Of a DNA stretch of 64,000 nt, positions 32,394-44,300 are shown piece after piece. The position numbers were made by a program, and so were the translations under genes. Source of the stretch: Okapia johnstoni (lineage: Eukaryota; Chordata; Mammalia; Artiodactyla; Giraffidae); contig JAGTYA010000024.1 in the NCBI GenBank assembly GCA_024291935.2, forward strand, positions 3,906,001-3,970,000, read 5' to 3'. Position 1 is the stretch's first letter. Each line of letters opens with the position of its first letter. The notes below the pieces were generated by a model, which was given only the letters and a program-made list of their open reading frames with translations, had not been told where the DNA came from and made no database searches.

Positions 32394-35300
32394 GTGAGTG
32401 TGAGGGGCGGACGAATTCAAGTAGGGACCTCGCTAAGTCCTGCCCGGAACCCCCTGCTTCGCTTTCTCCCCGCCTCCTCCGCGCCTTTCCCACGCTGAGG
32501 TTGTCTTCCGCGAGGTTGCGCAGGAGAGAAGGGAAAAGGGATGGTCGGTCGCGCCTGGCTCACGTCACGTAGGCATGCACGTCTGGGAGGTCGTGTCGCG
32601 CCTCCTTTGACGTTGTGCACGGGAAGATTTGGGGCTCTTGGACCCCAGAGTCAGACTGTGCCTGGCCGGGGCCCCACAACTCTCCCAGGGCTCCCCCGGG
32701 GCCCGCAAGCGGGGTCATCAACGCCAGCAGAACGTTTAGAGCACTGGTTCTGTCGGTATCTTTTGGGGAGTCGATAAAAATACACCTCTGACGTACTGCA
32801 TCTGAATAATCAGGAGAATCTGTGGTTTTAGCAGACTGCTTATCTGGCCACTGATTTAGTCCTGTACTTTAATTTCACACATAGAAAAAGTAAAACCCAA
32901 GAAGACATGGAATTTATTTGAAGTCATTAGGCAGCAGAGCCTAACGACTGTCAGCAAATGCCTCTTCCCCACTTGCCCAGCGCACCTTGATCCAGCCAAG
33001 AACGCCACAGCAAGATGATTCTGTGGCCAGAATACGTTGTTGGATGACAGAATGGTTGAGTAAACAAGTGCAGTTTGGAGTCAGAGGAAGGTTCACATGT
33101 TGGCTCCATCACTTAGTTTAGAGCCCTTAAGCAGGGTACTTTTGGCTTTCTGAGTTGAAGTTCCCTCCTCGTTAAAATAGGGCCACATAATAGGGTCTAT
33201 TTCATAGAGCTGTTAATGAAGAATAATGAAGTGATGCTTGTAAAACCTTTGGTACAACTAAGAGTGTAACGGGTGTTACCTTTTAGTATTTTGATTTTTG
33301 CTAGGTTCCTAAAAGGTCAGTGCTGGAAGAACCCTCAAAAGAGTTCCTTCATTTTATTAATTTATTTCTGCTGCTGCTGCTGCTGAGTCGCTTCAGTCGT
33401 GTCTGACTCTGTGCGACCCCATAGACGGAAGCCCACCAGGCTCCTCCATCCATGGGATTCTCCAGGCGAGAGTACTGGAGTGGGTTGGCATTGCCTTCTC
33501 AATTTACTTTTAAATGTCATTTATTTGGCTGCCCCAGGTCTTATTTGCAGCATGTGGGATCAAGTTCCCTGACCAAGGATGGAACCTGGGCCCCCTGTGT
33601 TGGGAGTGCAGAGTCCTAACCGGTGGACCACCTGAGAAGTCCCAAGTTCCTTCATTTTAAAAGGAGGAAACTGAAGCTCAGAGAGGGCTCCTGAGTTGCC
33701 CAAGATCACACTAATTTAGGAGATAAAACCCATGCAGGAAAAATTGGCAAACAGAGTCACATGGACTATTACTAAGCTCTAGACTGAGTGTAATCACATA
33801 CCAAAAGATGTGGCAAGAGCCCTTTTAGGCAATGCAGCCTTGTACACAGTATTTGGACATCTATATTTTCAATCGTGAAGGCTCTATAAATAGGCTAGCA
33901 GGAATAATTCACTCAACTTATAACTCCGGAAAGAGCCCAAAGAGGTTAAGTCGCTTGCCCATGGTTGCGCGTAGCAAGTGAGGGAGCATCTATGCTAGAA
34001 CTTAGAACTTTTGTTGCATACTTAGCAGAGGTAGGAAAGAGAGGCCCACCAGGGCTGAGGTTAGGAGGAAGTATAACGAAGCTTGGTTCCATTTGCTGAG
34101 ACTTGTGAGATGTTAATGCTGCTGCTGCTAAGTCGCTTCAGTCGTGTCTGACTCTGTGCGACCCCATAGACGGCAGCCCACCAGGCTCCCCCGTCCTTGG
34201 GATTCTCCAGGCAAGAACACTGGAGTGGGTTGCCATTTCCTTCTCCAATGCATGAAAGTGAAAAGTGAAAGTGAAGTCACTCAGTCGTATGCGACTCTTA
34301 GCGACCCCATGGACCACAGTCTACTAGACGCCTCCGTCCATGGGATTTTCCAGGCAAGAGTACTGGAGTGGGGAGCCATTGCGTTAATAAGTATTGCTAA
34401 TAAAGGAGTATGGATAAATAAGTTTGGGAAATACTCTGTTAAATATAGCATAGTAAGTTTTTTCATCACAGGGCATCTCAGAATTCTTAATTTGTTGATA
34501 AACATTGTATATTTGCCAGAGAGGGACAGGATATACAGTGTTTCTTAAACTTACTTAACCATGGAAAACTCCCCCTCCCCCCGTTTTGAGTCTGGTCATT
34601 TTTTTGGTGACACTAGTATTATTCTTGAAGAATATAGTTTGGGGAGACATTGCCACGGTGCATTGTTTCTCGGTGGGTGATCTACATCAGAATCCCCTAG
34701 GAGCTTGTTAAAAAAGCACGGTTTAGATTTCCACCTCAGACCTGTTCTGTACCCAGAAAAGGCCCAAGCATCTGCATTTTAATAAGCTTTTGGAGATCAT
34801 TGGCACGCATCCTAGAAGCAGTGACATAGAAATTAGGAGCCTGAACTTCCAGGTTAGACCGAATTGGGCTAGAATCCTAATTCTACTATTTAATATTTAT
34901 ACCCCTTTGGACAAATCATCTAAGGACTCTGAGTCTCAGTTTCCTTACTTGTAAAGAGGGAGGAATAATACTTCATAGGGCTGAAAAGAGGATGAAATAT
35001 GGTAAAGCCTGTAGGCAACTTGGTGCATTGCTAATATGTAGTGTGTGCTAGTGTGTGGTGGCATCTCTCTTGCTGCTGTGATCGCTGTTATCATGCCGTG
35101 CTTCCTGGCCTTATGCTCAGTGAGATAGTGAGAAGGAGCACAGAGAGAAATGTGCCTGAAGTAGAAGAAATGCTTTTCCCTCACCATACCTTTGTTCCTC
35201 CTATCCAGCTCCACCTCCTATCCAGTCCACAGTGTTGCAAGAAAGGAAGTGGGTTGTTTGAAAGCATCCAAAGAATTAGTACTGCCTCTTCTCCACCCAG

Positions 35301-38300
35301 TATGTAGCCTGGAGGATTCCAGCCTCTGTTAGGAATCAGAATTCCTGTAACTTTCCACTGCCTCCTGCCTGGGGGGTCCTCAAGCCTGGGTTGGGTGTTG
35401 GAGAAGTAAAACTCCAGTACCCTTTGGTCCCATCAGGGAGCCACCTTAATGGATTTCAGTGCATAAGAGCTCGGTCTCTGAGACCAGAGAGATTTGGCCC
35501 TCCACTGTCATTTCCTTGCAGAATTTCCCACAAAAGTCTGAGGCTTGGTATCCCTCTTTTTAAAAATGGGGTCATAGGTGTACCTACCTCAAGAGTTACT
35601 GTAAAAATTAAATGAGATAATCCACGTTAAGTGCGTGATACGGTGTTTTGGCATGTAGTCAATACTCCAGGTGGAAGAGTGATACAGACGTGTAGAATCA
35701 GCATGATGAGTATTAAATGGGAGTAAGAATCAGGCCTGCACAGGAGAGATCCCTAACTCAGTCTTAAGGGAAGGAAGGCTTCTTAGAGGAGATGACATTT
35801 AAGCCAAAAACCTAATATCCAGTAGGAGTTGGCTGCATGAAGAAAGTATTCCTGCGGAGAGAATAGTGTTCCCAAAGGCCAGGAAGCAAGAGCCCAGTAT
35901 TGTGGAAGAATTTAAGGAGATCAGTCTAGTTGTAGTGAAGAGGAGGGGGAAATGGTAAGAAATGAGACCAGAAAGGTAAGCAAGGACTAGATCTTAAAGG
36001 GCTTTATGTGCCTTTTTGAGGAGAGTGGACTTGTGAGGGATCCCCTAAAGAGTTTTATCCCATTTGTGTTTTGAAGCTGTTACCAGGGGGCACTGTCAGG
36101 ATGGGTTGAAGCAAGGAGACCAGTTTCAAAGCTATTGAAGTAATCTAGATGATTTGCAGCCAGTTAAGCTGACTGTGCTTTTTCCACTGTGGGGGCCCAG
36201 TATGCCATGGCCGCAAACAGCAACCTCCTCTGTAGTATATACAGCCTATTGCCCTAAAGGACCTTGAAGACAGCCTTTTCCAGTGGACATTCATGACTGG
36301 CATGCTGTCCCTAATCTAGACTCCAAGCAGGTTATGTGCAGTGCCTTTAGAAAGCGCCAGGGGAGAGTGGTCAGGTACATTGGCCAAGTCATACTGTCCA
36401 TCCGCACTAAGTCATAGAATAAGGAGCATGTGATTAAAGCCCTCCGCAGGGCCGAGTTCAATTTCTCTGGCCACCAGAAGGTCCGCATCTCCAAGAAGTG
36501 GGCATTTACTTAAGTTTCATGAGGATGAATTTGAAAACATAGTGGCAGAAAAGTGGCTCATCCAGATGGCTGTGGTGTCAAATACATCCCTAATCGTGGT
36601 CCTCTGGACAAATGATGTGCCCTGCATTCACGAGAGCCTTGGCGCTGACCCCTTATTCATGCCCACCAATAAATCCTACTTTCCTGTCCAAAAAAAAAGT
36701 TATCTAGGTGAGAGAACAGTGACCTGGTGAGCATGGAGCTGGGAGGTAGAAGTGAGAAAACTTGGTGCCTAATTGAGGTGACAGAGGAGAGGAAAGGAGG
36801 GGGGGTCAGGGAGTGCCCCAGGATGTCCCTTCACTGCGATGGGCACACAGACGGAGGAGCAGGTTTGGATGAAGACTGTTGGATATGAAGGTCTGCAGCT
36901 CACAAGAGATGAAGCTGGAGAGAAAGATTTTAGAGTGTCAGCACAGAGGTGGTAATTGAAGTCTTGGGACAGTTCTTGGCTCGCTGTTTATTGGCTTCAG
37001 GCTTCTAGCCTTTAAATATTTTAGGATGTTCTGCTGATGAACACCCAAACCACTCCTTCTGTAATCTTGTGATTGTTTAACCCCTTAGAATGGGCTCTAG
37101 CCTCCTGCAGCAGGCTGGGGGTGGCTCCAGAGCACAGGCTTGTCTTTGCAACACAGCCGACTCTTCCCCATCAGCCTCAGCATGGACCAACCTTTGACAC
37201 CTCTGAGCTTTACTAGCATCTTCAGGTTAGAAGAATGAGCTCTCAGAGCCAAAGGAAAGTGTAGGACTTTCTGAGTGGGTTTTTTAAGAGGGGGTGAGCT
37301 CCCCACTGGGGCTTCCTCGGCGACTCAGTGGTAAAGAATCTGCCTGTGATGCAGGAGACGCGGGTTTGATCCCTGGATTGAGAAGATTCCCTGGAGGAGG
37401 GCATGGCAACCCACTCCAGTATCCTTGCGTGGAGAATTCCATTGACAGAGGAGCCTGGCGGGCTACAGTCCGTAGAGTCGTGAAGAGTAGGACACGACTG
37501 AAGCAACCTCGCATGCACGAGTTCCCCACCACTTACGGGAATGTAAGCAGAGATTCCAGATGGTGCTACAGAGATTCCATCATCGATTGAAAGGTTGGAC
37601 CAGGAGGACTCTGGGGCCTCTTAAAATACTGTGGCTCTTGAATTGGGTCTAAGTGCTGGAGTGAAAACAGGATAAAATTTCTTCTGAGTCTCCCTGATTT
37701 CTGGGCTTGAAGCCTCTGAAAGATCACCTAATCCAGCCTTTTCCCCTTCAACTCTGCCCACTGTAGAGACCCATTATATTTGATACATATATTTTGAACA
37801 GTCCCTGCCACTGGCGTGCAGTAGACTCTCACTCCTTATCGTGAACACTTACTTAGAAGAGGGTAGAGTGGGTGGAGTCATGCAGACCCTGTTTTAAATC
37901 TCACTGTTTCTAGCTGTGTCCTCCCAGGCACATGATTAAACTTTCTGGACCTTAATTTTCTCATCTGTAAAATGGGGATCATAGCTGTTACCTCATAGGA
38001 CAGAGGATCAATGAGAGCCTTAATAAAATGTTAATTGCCCCCTGCCCCCACCCAAACTTACCAAATGTATTTTACTTGCAATCAGTAAAGACATAGGATT
38101 AGTTTGGAAAAGACCCTGATGCTGGGAAAGATTGAGGGCAGGAGGAAAAGGGGGCAACAAAGGATGAGGTGGTTGGATGGCATCACTGACTCAGTGGACA
38201 TGAGTTTGAGCAAGCTCCAGGAGACAGTGAAGGATAGGGAAGCCTGGTGCACTGCAGTCCATGGGGTCACAAAGAGTTGGACATGACTTAGCAACTGAAA

Positions 38301-41300
38301 AATAATAACAAAGGGTTAGTTTTCTGTAATGTTTTAGAAACCATGGTTACTGAATTTTTGCTGTCTTTTTTTTCTCCTTTTTTTTTTTTTTTTTATGATA
38401 ATCTCGTGTTTATCAGCATATAATGCTCTTGGAAAAACCCCTTAAAGGGGCTGGCAAGTGGCATGGAGTAGTATAAAAGAACATGGAGCCAAGGACTCTC
38501 ACTCCTGTTTCATTTCTGGTCCTGACCTTTACTCATAACTCGGTGGCCCTGGGAATCATCTTCCCCAGCCTGGATTCTGGTGCTTTTACTTTCTTCATCT
38601 TATGGCGCAAACTAGAAACCTGAGTCATCCTAAACACTTCCCCTCCTTCACTCCTCCCTCCATCGCTTCCCTAATCTAATTAGTTGCCAAGTCATGTCTA
38701 GTCTATCTCTGAAATAGCTCCAGAATCCATCCTGTTCTGAGTCTGCTGTCTGGTTCAAGCTCTGCTTGTCCAGCACCTTGGCTGCTTCCTCCCCCACAAG
38801 CTCATCCTCCACACCCTCTGCTGCTTAGTTCTCTAAACAAGGCTCTGATCACGTTTCTTCCCCGTTGGAAACCCTCCTATGGCGCTCCGTGTCCTCTGGC
38901 ATAAAGCTCCAAATCTTCTGAGTGATATTCATTTGTTCACATTTTTACAGAGACTTGCCAGTGCCAGGCACTGTGCTGGACACTGGGATGCTGTGATGAA
39001 TGAGGCCCAGTGTCTGCCCCCAGGGAGCTCACTGTTGAGTGACAGAGAGAAATTCTTCTAAGGTGCAGTTCCCCACCAGCTAACCAAAATGCAGCAGGAG
39101 AGGTGATGGGACAAGGAGCACGGAAAGAGCCTGCCTTTCTGAGTTCACACGGTGTTCTTGCCCCTGCCCGCCCTGGTTTTTAGCCCACTCCCTGATCACT
39201 CCATGCTCGCCCTTAGGTCTGTGCCTTTGTCTTTCTTCTCCCTTCTGTCTGGGATGTCCAGTTTCCTTTTGGAGAATTCCTGTGTGCCAGACTCTGCCTC
39301 CTCCAGGAAGCCTTCCTTGAGCCCCTGCCTGCATGTGTTCCTTTGATTGCTTATTTATCATTTGACAGATGGAACCAATTCCTCTACCCATGCCTCTGAA
39401 TTGCATTTAAGTCGATTTTTCTGATGACATTGGTTGGATTGTATCACAGTTACCCCAGGCTCCTCAAGGCCAGGCCCTGGTTTGTCTAGCACAGCCTAAC
39501 ACAACATGCTCTCTAAAGTCTTACTGAACGAATGAAGTCTTTTAACAGTTGTCCACCTCAGTTTCTGAAAATAGGCCTGCTAACACCTTCCTTTTTTTCT
39601 GTTAAAGGATTGTTGGTGGGATTTTGCCAGTAGTGTTTATGTGCATATGTGAAAGTGCTTTGAAAACTGTACACCTGAGGGCTTTAATGCAGGGCAGAAA
39701 GGAAAGGGTTTAGTTACCATCAGCCCCCAGGATTGTGATAGCGCCAAGGTCAGAAACCCTGCTGGGACAGCCCTGGCTTGATTGTCATGGGAGCATTTCC
39801 TGAGGTAAGGACTATGCCTCAGGCGTCCTCAGCCAGAAACAGTTTATGGCTTCGCTCACAGGAGTTCTTGGGAGCAGTGACTCCCTGGCTTCTTGTCCAG
39901 CCTGTTTGGCTTGCCCAGCCTCTGCAGAGTCCTATCCCCTCTTCTAGCCTTACCCTGGAATCCTGTGGCCTATTGCTTAAGGAAAGAGCACTGCTGCAGG
40001 AGGTAGTGGGAGTCACTGGGCTAGGGTGTGAACAAGGAGTGGTCTGCCTCCGTGTCAGTGTTTCTTGAGCCAGTCCCTTCCCCTCACCTGGCCTTAGTTT
40101 CTTGTCTGTGAACTGGAGGGGATCGATTGAAGAGTTTCCCTGCACATCTCTCCAGCTCCATTGGGAATCTTTTAACCATTTTATCTATTTATTTTTGGTT
40201 GTGCTAGGTATTTGTTGCTGCACGTGGGCTTTCTCTAGTTGTGAGTAACGGGAGCTACTCTTCCTTGCGGTGCGCAGGCTTCCCGCTGAGGTGGCTTCTT
40301 TAGCGGAGCACGAGCTCTGGGACGCGTGGGTTTCAGTAGTTGTGGCCACACAGGCTTAGTTGCCCAGGACCAGGGATCGAACCTGGGTCCCTTGTGTTAG
40401 CAGGTGGATTCTAAACCACTGGACCACCAGGGAAGTCCCCCTTTTTATTCTTTGTTGGTCCCATGGCACCTGGCTTATGTGTCCATTTTAAACAGCTCTT
40501 TCCTTATGCTGCTTTGTTAAATGTTACAGAGAGTGTTTCCGTGCTCCTTTGAACATTTCCCTCTCCCTTATACACTGCACTGCGCCCCCTGCAACCCCCC
40601 TCCCTCGCCAGAGTTTACCTGGCTCAGGGCTTTGCTGATAGTATTAATAATAATTAATATAACCATAGCAGCTATGATTTATGCCAGACACTGTTGTAAG
40701 AACTGTTTGTCTTGTATTAGTGCTTTTCAAACTGCCTTTTGAATCACTGGGAGGGTTCTGCAGGGCTCACTCACAAGCTCGCAAGGGAGGGCTTGCGAGC
40801 CCGCCTGACTGGGGCTCTGGAATCCCCACCTCCAACCACAGCAGCTTTCTCTTGTGAGTTTTTAGATTTGTATTTATCAAAAGGTTCTTTAGCTAAAATT
40901 TAACAAAAGCTGTATACATTTCTTGTAATCTGCGGGACAATTCAGTGAGGAAGGGATTATTATGTAGTTTGCTTGTGAGAGAACAGGCTTAGCGAGATTA
41001 AGCCACTGGCGCATGGTCATGAAGTCAGCTGATGAGAGCGGAGTATGGAACTGAGATTTGCCTGTGCCTTCATTATCTGTGAAGGAGTCTTGCCACGAGC
41101 TCTGGCAGCTTCCAGGGCAGAAGAGCACCCACGATGCTGAGTGGGGAAGGGCCTGCCACTCACCCTCCCTCAGGAAGCCTCTCTTCCTTGAGCAGGCAGT
41201 CCCTCTTTAGATCAAGTGTGAATTTGGCCTTAGCCTTGAGGGTTACTGTCCAGGAAGCCATCAAACACAATTAAAAGAGAAAGTCCAAGTTCACACTGGC

Positions 41301-44300
41301 TAGGCCACTGGTGGGTTGGTCTAGAACTTGTCTAGATGATAGCATCCTCACAATTTTTGGAGCTGGGCCCAGTTGCCCTTTGTGTCCTTGAACTCAGACC
41401 GTGTGCAGAGTCCTTGATGCTGTCCTCCACTCAGCCTTTTGCCGGCCTGTTAGGGAGATGGAGCCGAACACTCTTAGTCTCGGGGATCCCTGGCTAGTGG
41501 CGTGGAGACACGAACAAGAGAGGGAAGGCTCCCATGTAGGCTCTCCTGTACACATGGCCCAGGCTTAGCAGCCAGGAGACCTACATTCTGGCCCCAGCCC
41601 TTCCACACAGTTTTATGTGATTTTTCTGGACTGGGGTTTCCTTCTCCATAGGGGAGCACTACTACTAATAGTTAACGTGTATTGAGTGTTTTGTGCTAGG
41701 GTCTTTGTCAGAACTCTTCACGTGATGGGCCTCATTTCATTCTCATACTAATTGGTAGGCAGGCACTTTTAAAGCAAAGAATATTGAGGTTTAGAGAGGC
41801 TAAGTCATTGGACCAATTAGTAAATGGCAGAACCCCAACTTGAACTGGTCTTTTTCACTCCTAACCATTGTCCTATGTTGCTTTAGGAATAGGGTTTGCC
41901 TGCCTGTCTCACAGAGCCATGGGTGAGTCTGGGGAAATGTTTTTGCATCATGAGCTAGAGTACAGTAAGGAAAATGTGCTCTGGGTGAATCCATGCTATG
42001 GATGCACCGTTGGTGACTGGGAGGGTCAGGGGCATTGCTGGAGATCACATTTGTGCTGTGAATTCTGCAAGTAGAAATGGGGATACCATAGCGTGTGGAT
42101 TTTGAATTCAATTTGATTCATTTGCCTGCTCACTGATACAATCGATATTAACTGAGCATCCATTCTGCCCTGGGGGCTGGGGATAAAGTGGCAAACCAGT
42201 CAGGATACCAGCCCTTGTGAGGCCCCTTGGTGGCAGGGAAGGGCAGGTTTCCAGGAGAGCAGGTTTCCAGCCCTGCCTCTGCAGGTCATGGGCAGTGAGA
42301 TTGGGTAAGCTGTGTGTCCTCTAGACGCCTCAGGTTCCCCATCTGAACCATGGGATCATGAGTTCAGTCCGGCCTGTAGGATCAGTTGAAAGAAAGGCAG
42401 TGGCAGGGCTTTAGAACTGTAAAGTGCTGTGCCGTGGCTAGTTTCTGACTCTGTCCTTCTGACCGATGACTTGCTCTTCTTGCAGGGCTGCCCAGGAGCT
42501 GGAGGACAAGCACCCGGAGCCCCTCCGGGTAGCTACTACCCCGGACCCCCCCACGGTGGAGGGCAGTATGGGAGCGGGGTACCCCCTGGTGGCGGATATG
42601 GAGGAGGTCCTGCCCCTGGAGGGCCTTATGGACCACCAGCTGGTGGAGGACCCTATGGACACCCCCACCCTGGGGGGCTCCCTTCTGGAACTCCAGGAGG
42701 ACCCTATGGTGGTGCAGCCCCAGGGGGCCCCTATGGTCCACCACCTCCAAATTCCTACGGAGCTGGGCCTTATGGACAGGGACCACCTCCTCCAGGTGAG
42801 TAGGGGTCTTGGACTCCGGGTGTCTTCAGCCTTGTTCTGAGTTATCCAGGCCCCTATGTGCCCTTCTTGTGGATGCTCAGGCTGCTCTGGCTTCTAAACA
42901 TCTTGTCTCTAGCTTAGCTTGCATTAGCAGAATGAGAAGTCTGTTAATTAGCTTTGCTGTGGTGACAACAATTCGGGAATCTCTGGCTTACAGCAACAAA
43001 CGTTTATTTCTGTTCCTCGCTCACACTTATTGACTCTTGCTTACACGTCAGCAGCTGCAGGCTTGGCTGCTGAGGTTCTGCTCCATGCATCTTTTCTTTC
43101 TAGGATCTCCGCTGGAAGTGCAGCCCCCGTTTGGGGTATGCTGTTTCTGTGGCAGGCAAAAAGAGCAGGAGAGCTAGGAGGAATGCACAATGCCTCCTAA
43201 AGCTAATGTTCTGAAGGACTCTTTCACTCACGTTTATTGGCCAGACCACATCCCCTGGTCAAGCCTGACATCAGTAGGATGGGAATGGATACTCCTCTCA
43301 TTAGAGGGGCTCTGCAGTGGAGAAGATGTACCATGCTCTTGCTGGGAAGTAGGGGAAGGAGTGGATTAGCCAGTCATCGGAGACAGTACTACTATCTGCT
43401 GTGGGAAGGAACCCCATTTCTGTGTAAGGGAGACTGACTGCTTATACGCAGAAAGGCACGGTAGCCTAATTGCTGAAAGCTTGGACTTTTGAGATAAGAT
43501 CACTTATTGATCTGACCACATTACTTCATCTCTTTAAGCCTCAGTAGCCACATCTGTAAAATGGGTAAATATCACTGCCTCACAAGATCGTTAATAAAGA
43601 TCAAGTGAGAAGTTGCAGGTAAACACTGCGCACAGTGTCTGGCACGTGGAAGGGGCTTACTAAACAGTGTTCTATTAGAGGGCTCGTTCTGGAACGTTCT
43701 CAGCAAAGAGGTATTCAGCATTTAATGTGACAGCAGATGCGGCAAGGGCTGTACCACTGAAGGATGCCAAGGCAGGCAGGGGAGTGATGGGATGAGATAG
43801 GGGAAGGATAAAGAGCAGAGGCAGTGAAGGTGAGCTACTGGACAAACGGGGCTTGGGGAGGGCGCTTGGCAACTCAGTGGATGTGGAGAAGCTTAGGTGG
43901 GGGCCTCTGGCTTAGTGAAGACTTCTGAATGGTCTCAGACCGGGTGTCAGGAAAGGTGAGTGCCCAGACCCCTGCGTCCTCCCAAACACATTCGGTGAGC
44001 CTGTTCACAGAATACTTGTTCCCAGGAGTCTGCCCTGGCAGTGAGGCAGCTTGAAACCACTCTGGTGCACCTGAAAGACCTCCAGGGAGTGGTACTGCAG
44101 GGAAACTGCAGCATCTTAGTATACAGACCAGCAGGTGGCCGAGGGAGAGGCTCAGAGCTTGGGGGTTCTAAACATTGGGAGCCAGTGGCATTTATCTTGT
44201 CAGAGCCGGAGCTGCTGGCTATTTGCTTTCAGCTCAGCAGCTTCCTGGTGGATTTCCTCCTTCTCCTAAAATTTTGTTTCTGAGCCTGCATGAGGTCTCA

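Larger units (their letters stand above)
31900..32780 (+). promoter_or_regulatory. PEF1: PEF1 CpG-rich promoter region
   Basis: CpG-rich against an AT-richer background, spanning the PEF1 start codon. No TATA box seen. Motifs are listed separately. Transcription start not determined from sequence. Confidence 0.8.

Noticed and set aside
36542..36730. Functional RPL10-like small protein
   Set aside because: The frame opens after one in-frame stop and meets another inside the conserved C-terminal part; the canonical stop is also changed.
42382..42803. Antisense and shifted frames over PEF1 exon 2
   Set aside because: Shadows of the repetitive Gly/Pro/Tyr coding sequence; only one frame joins to the EF-hand exons.
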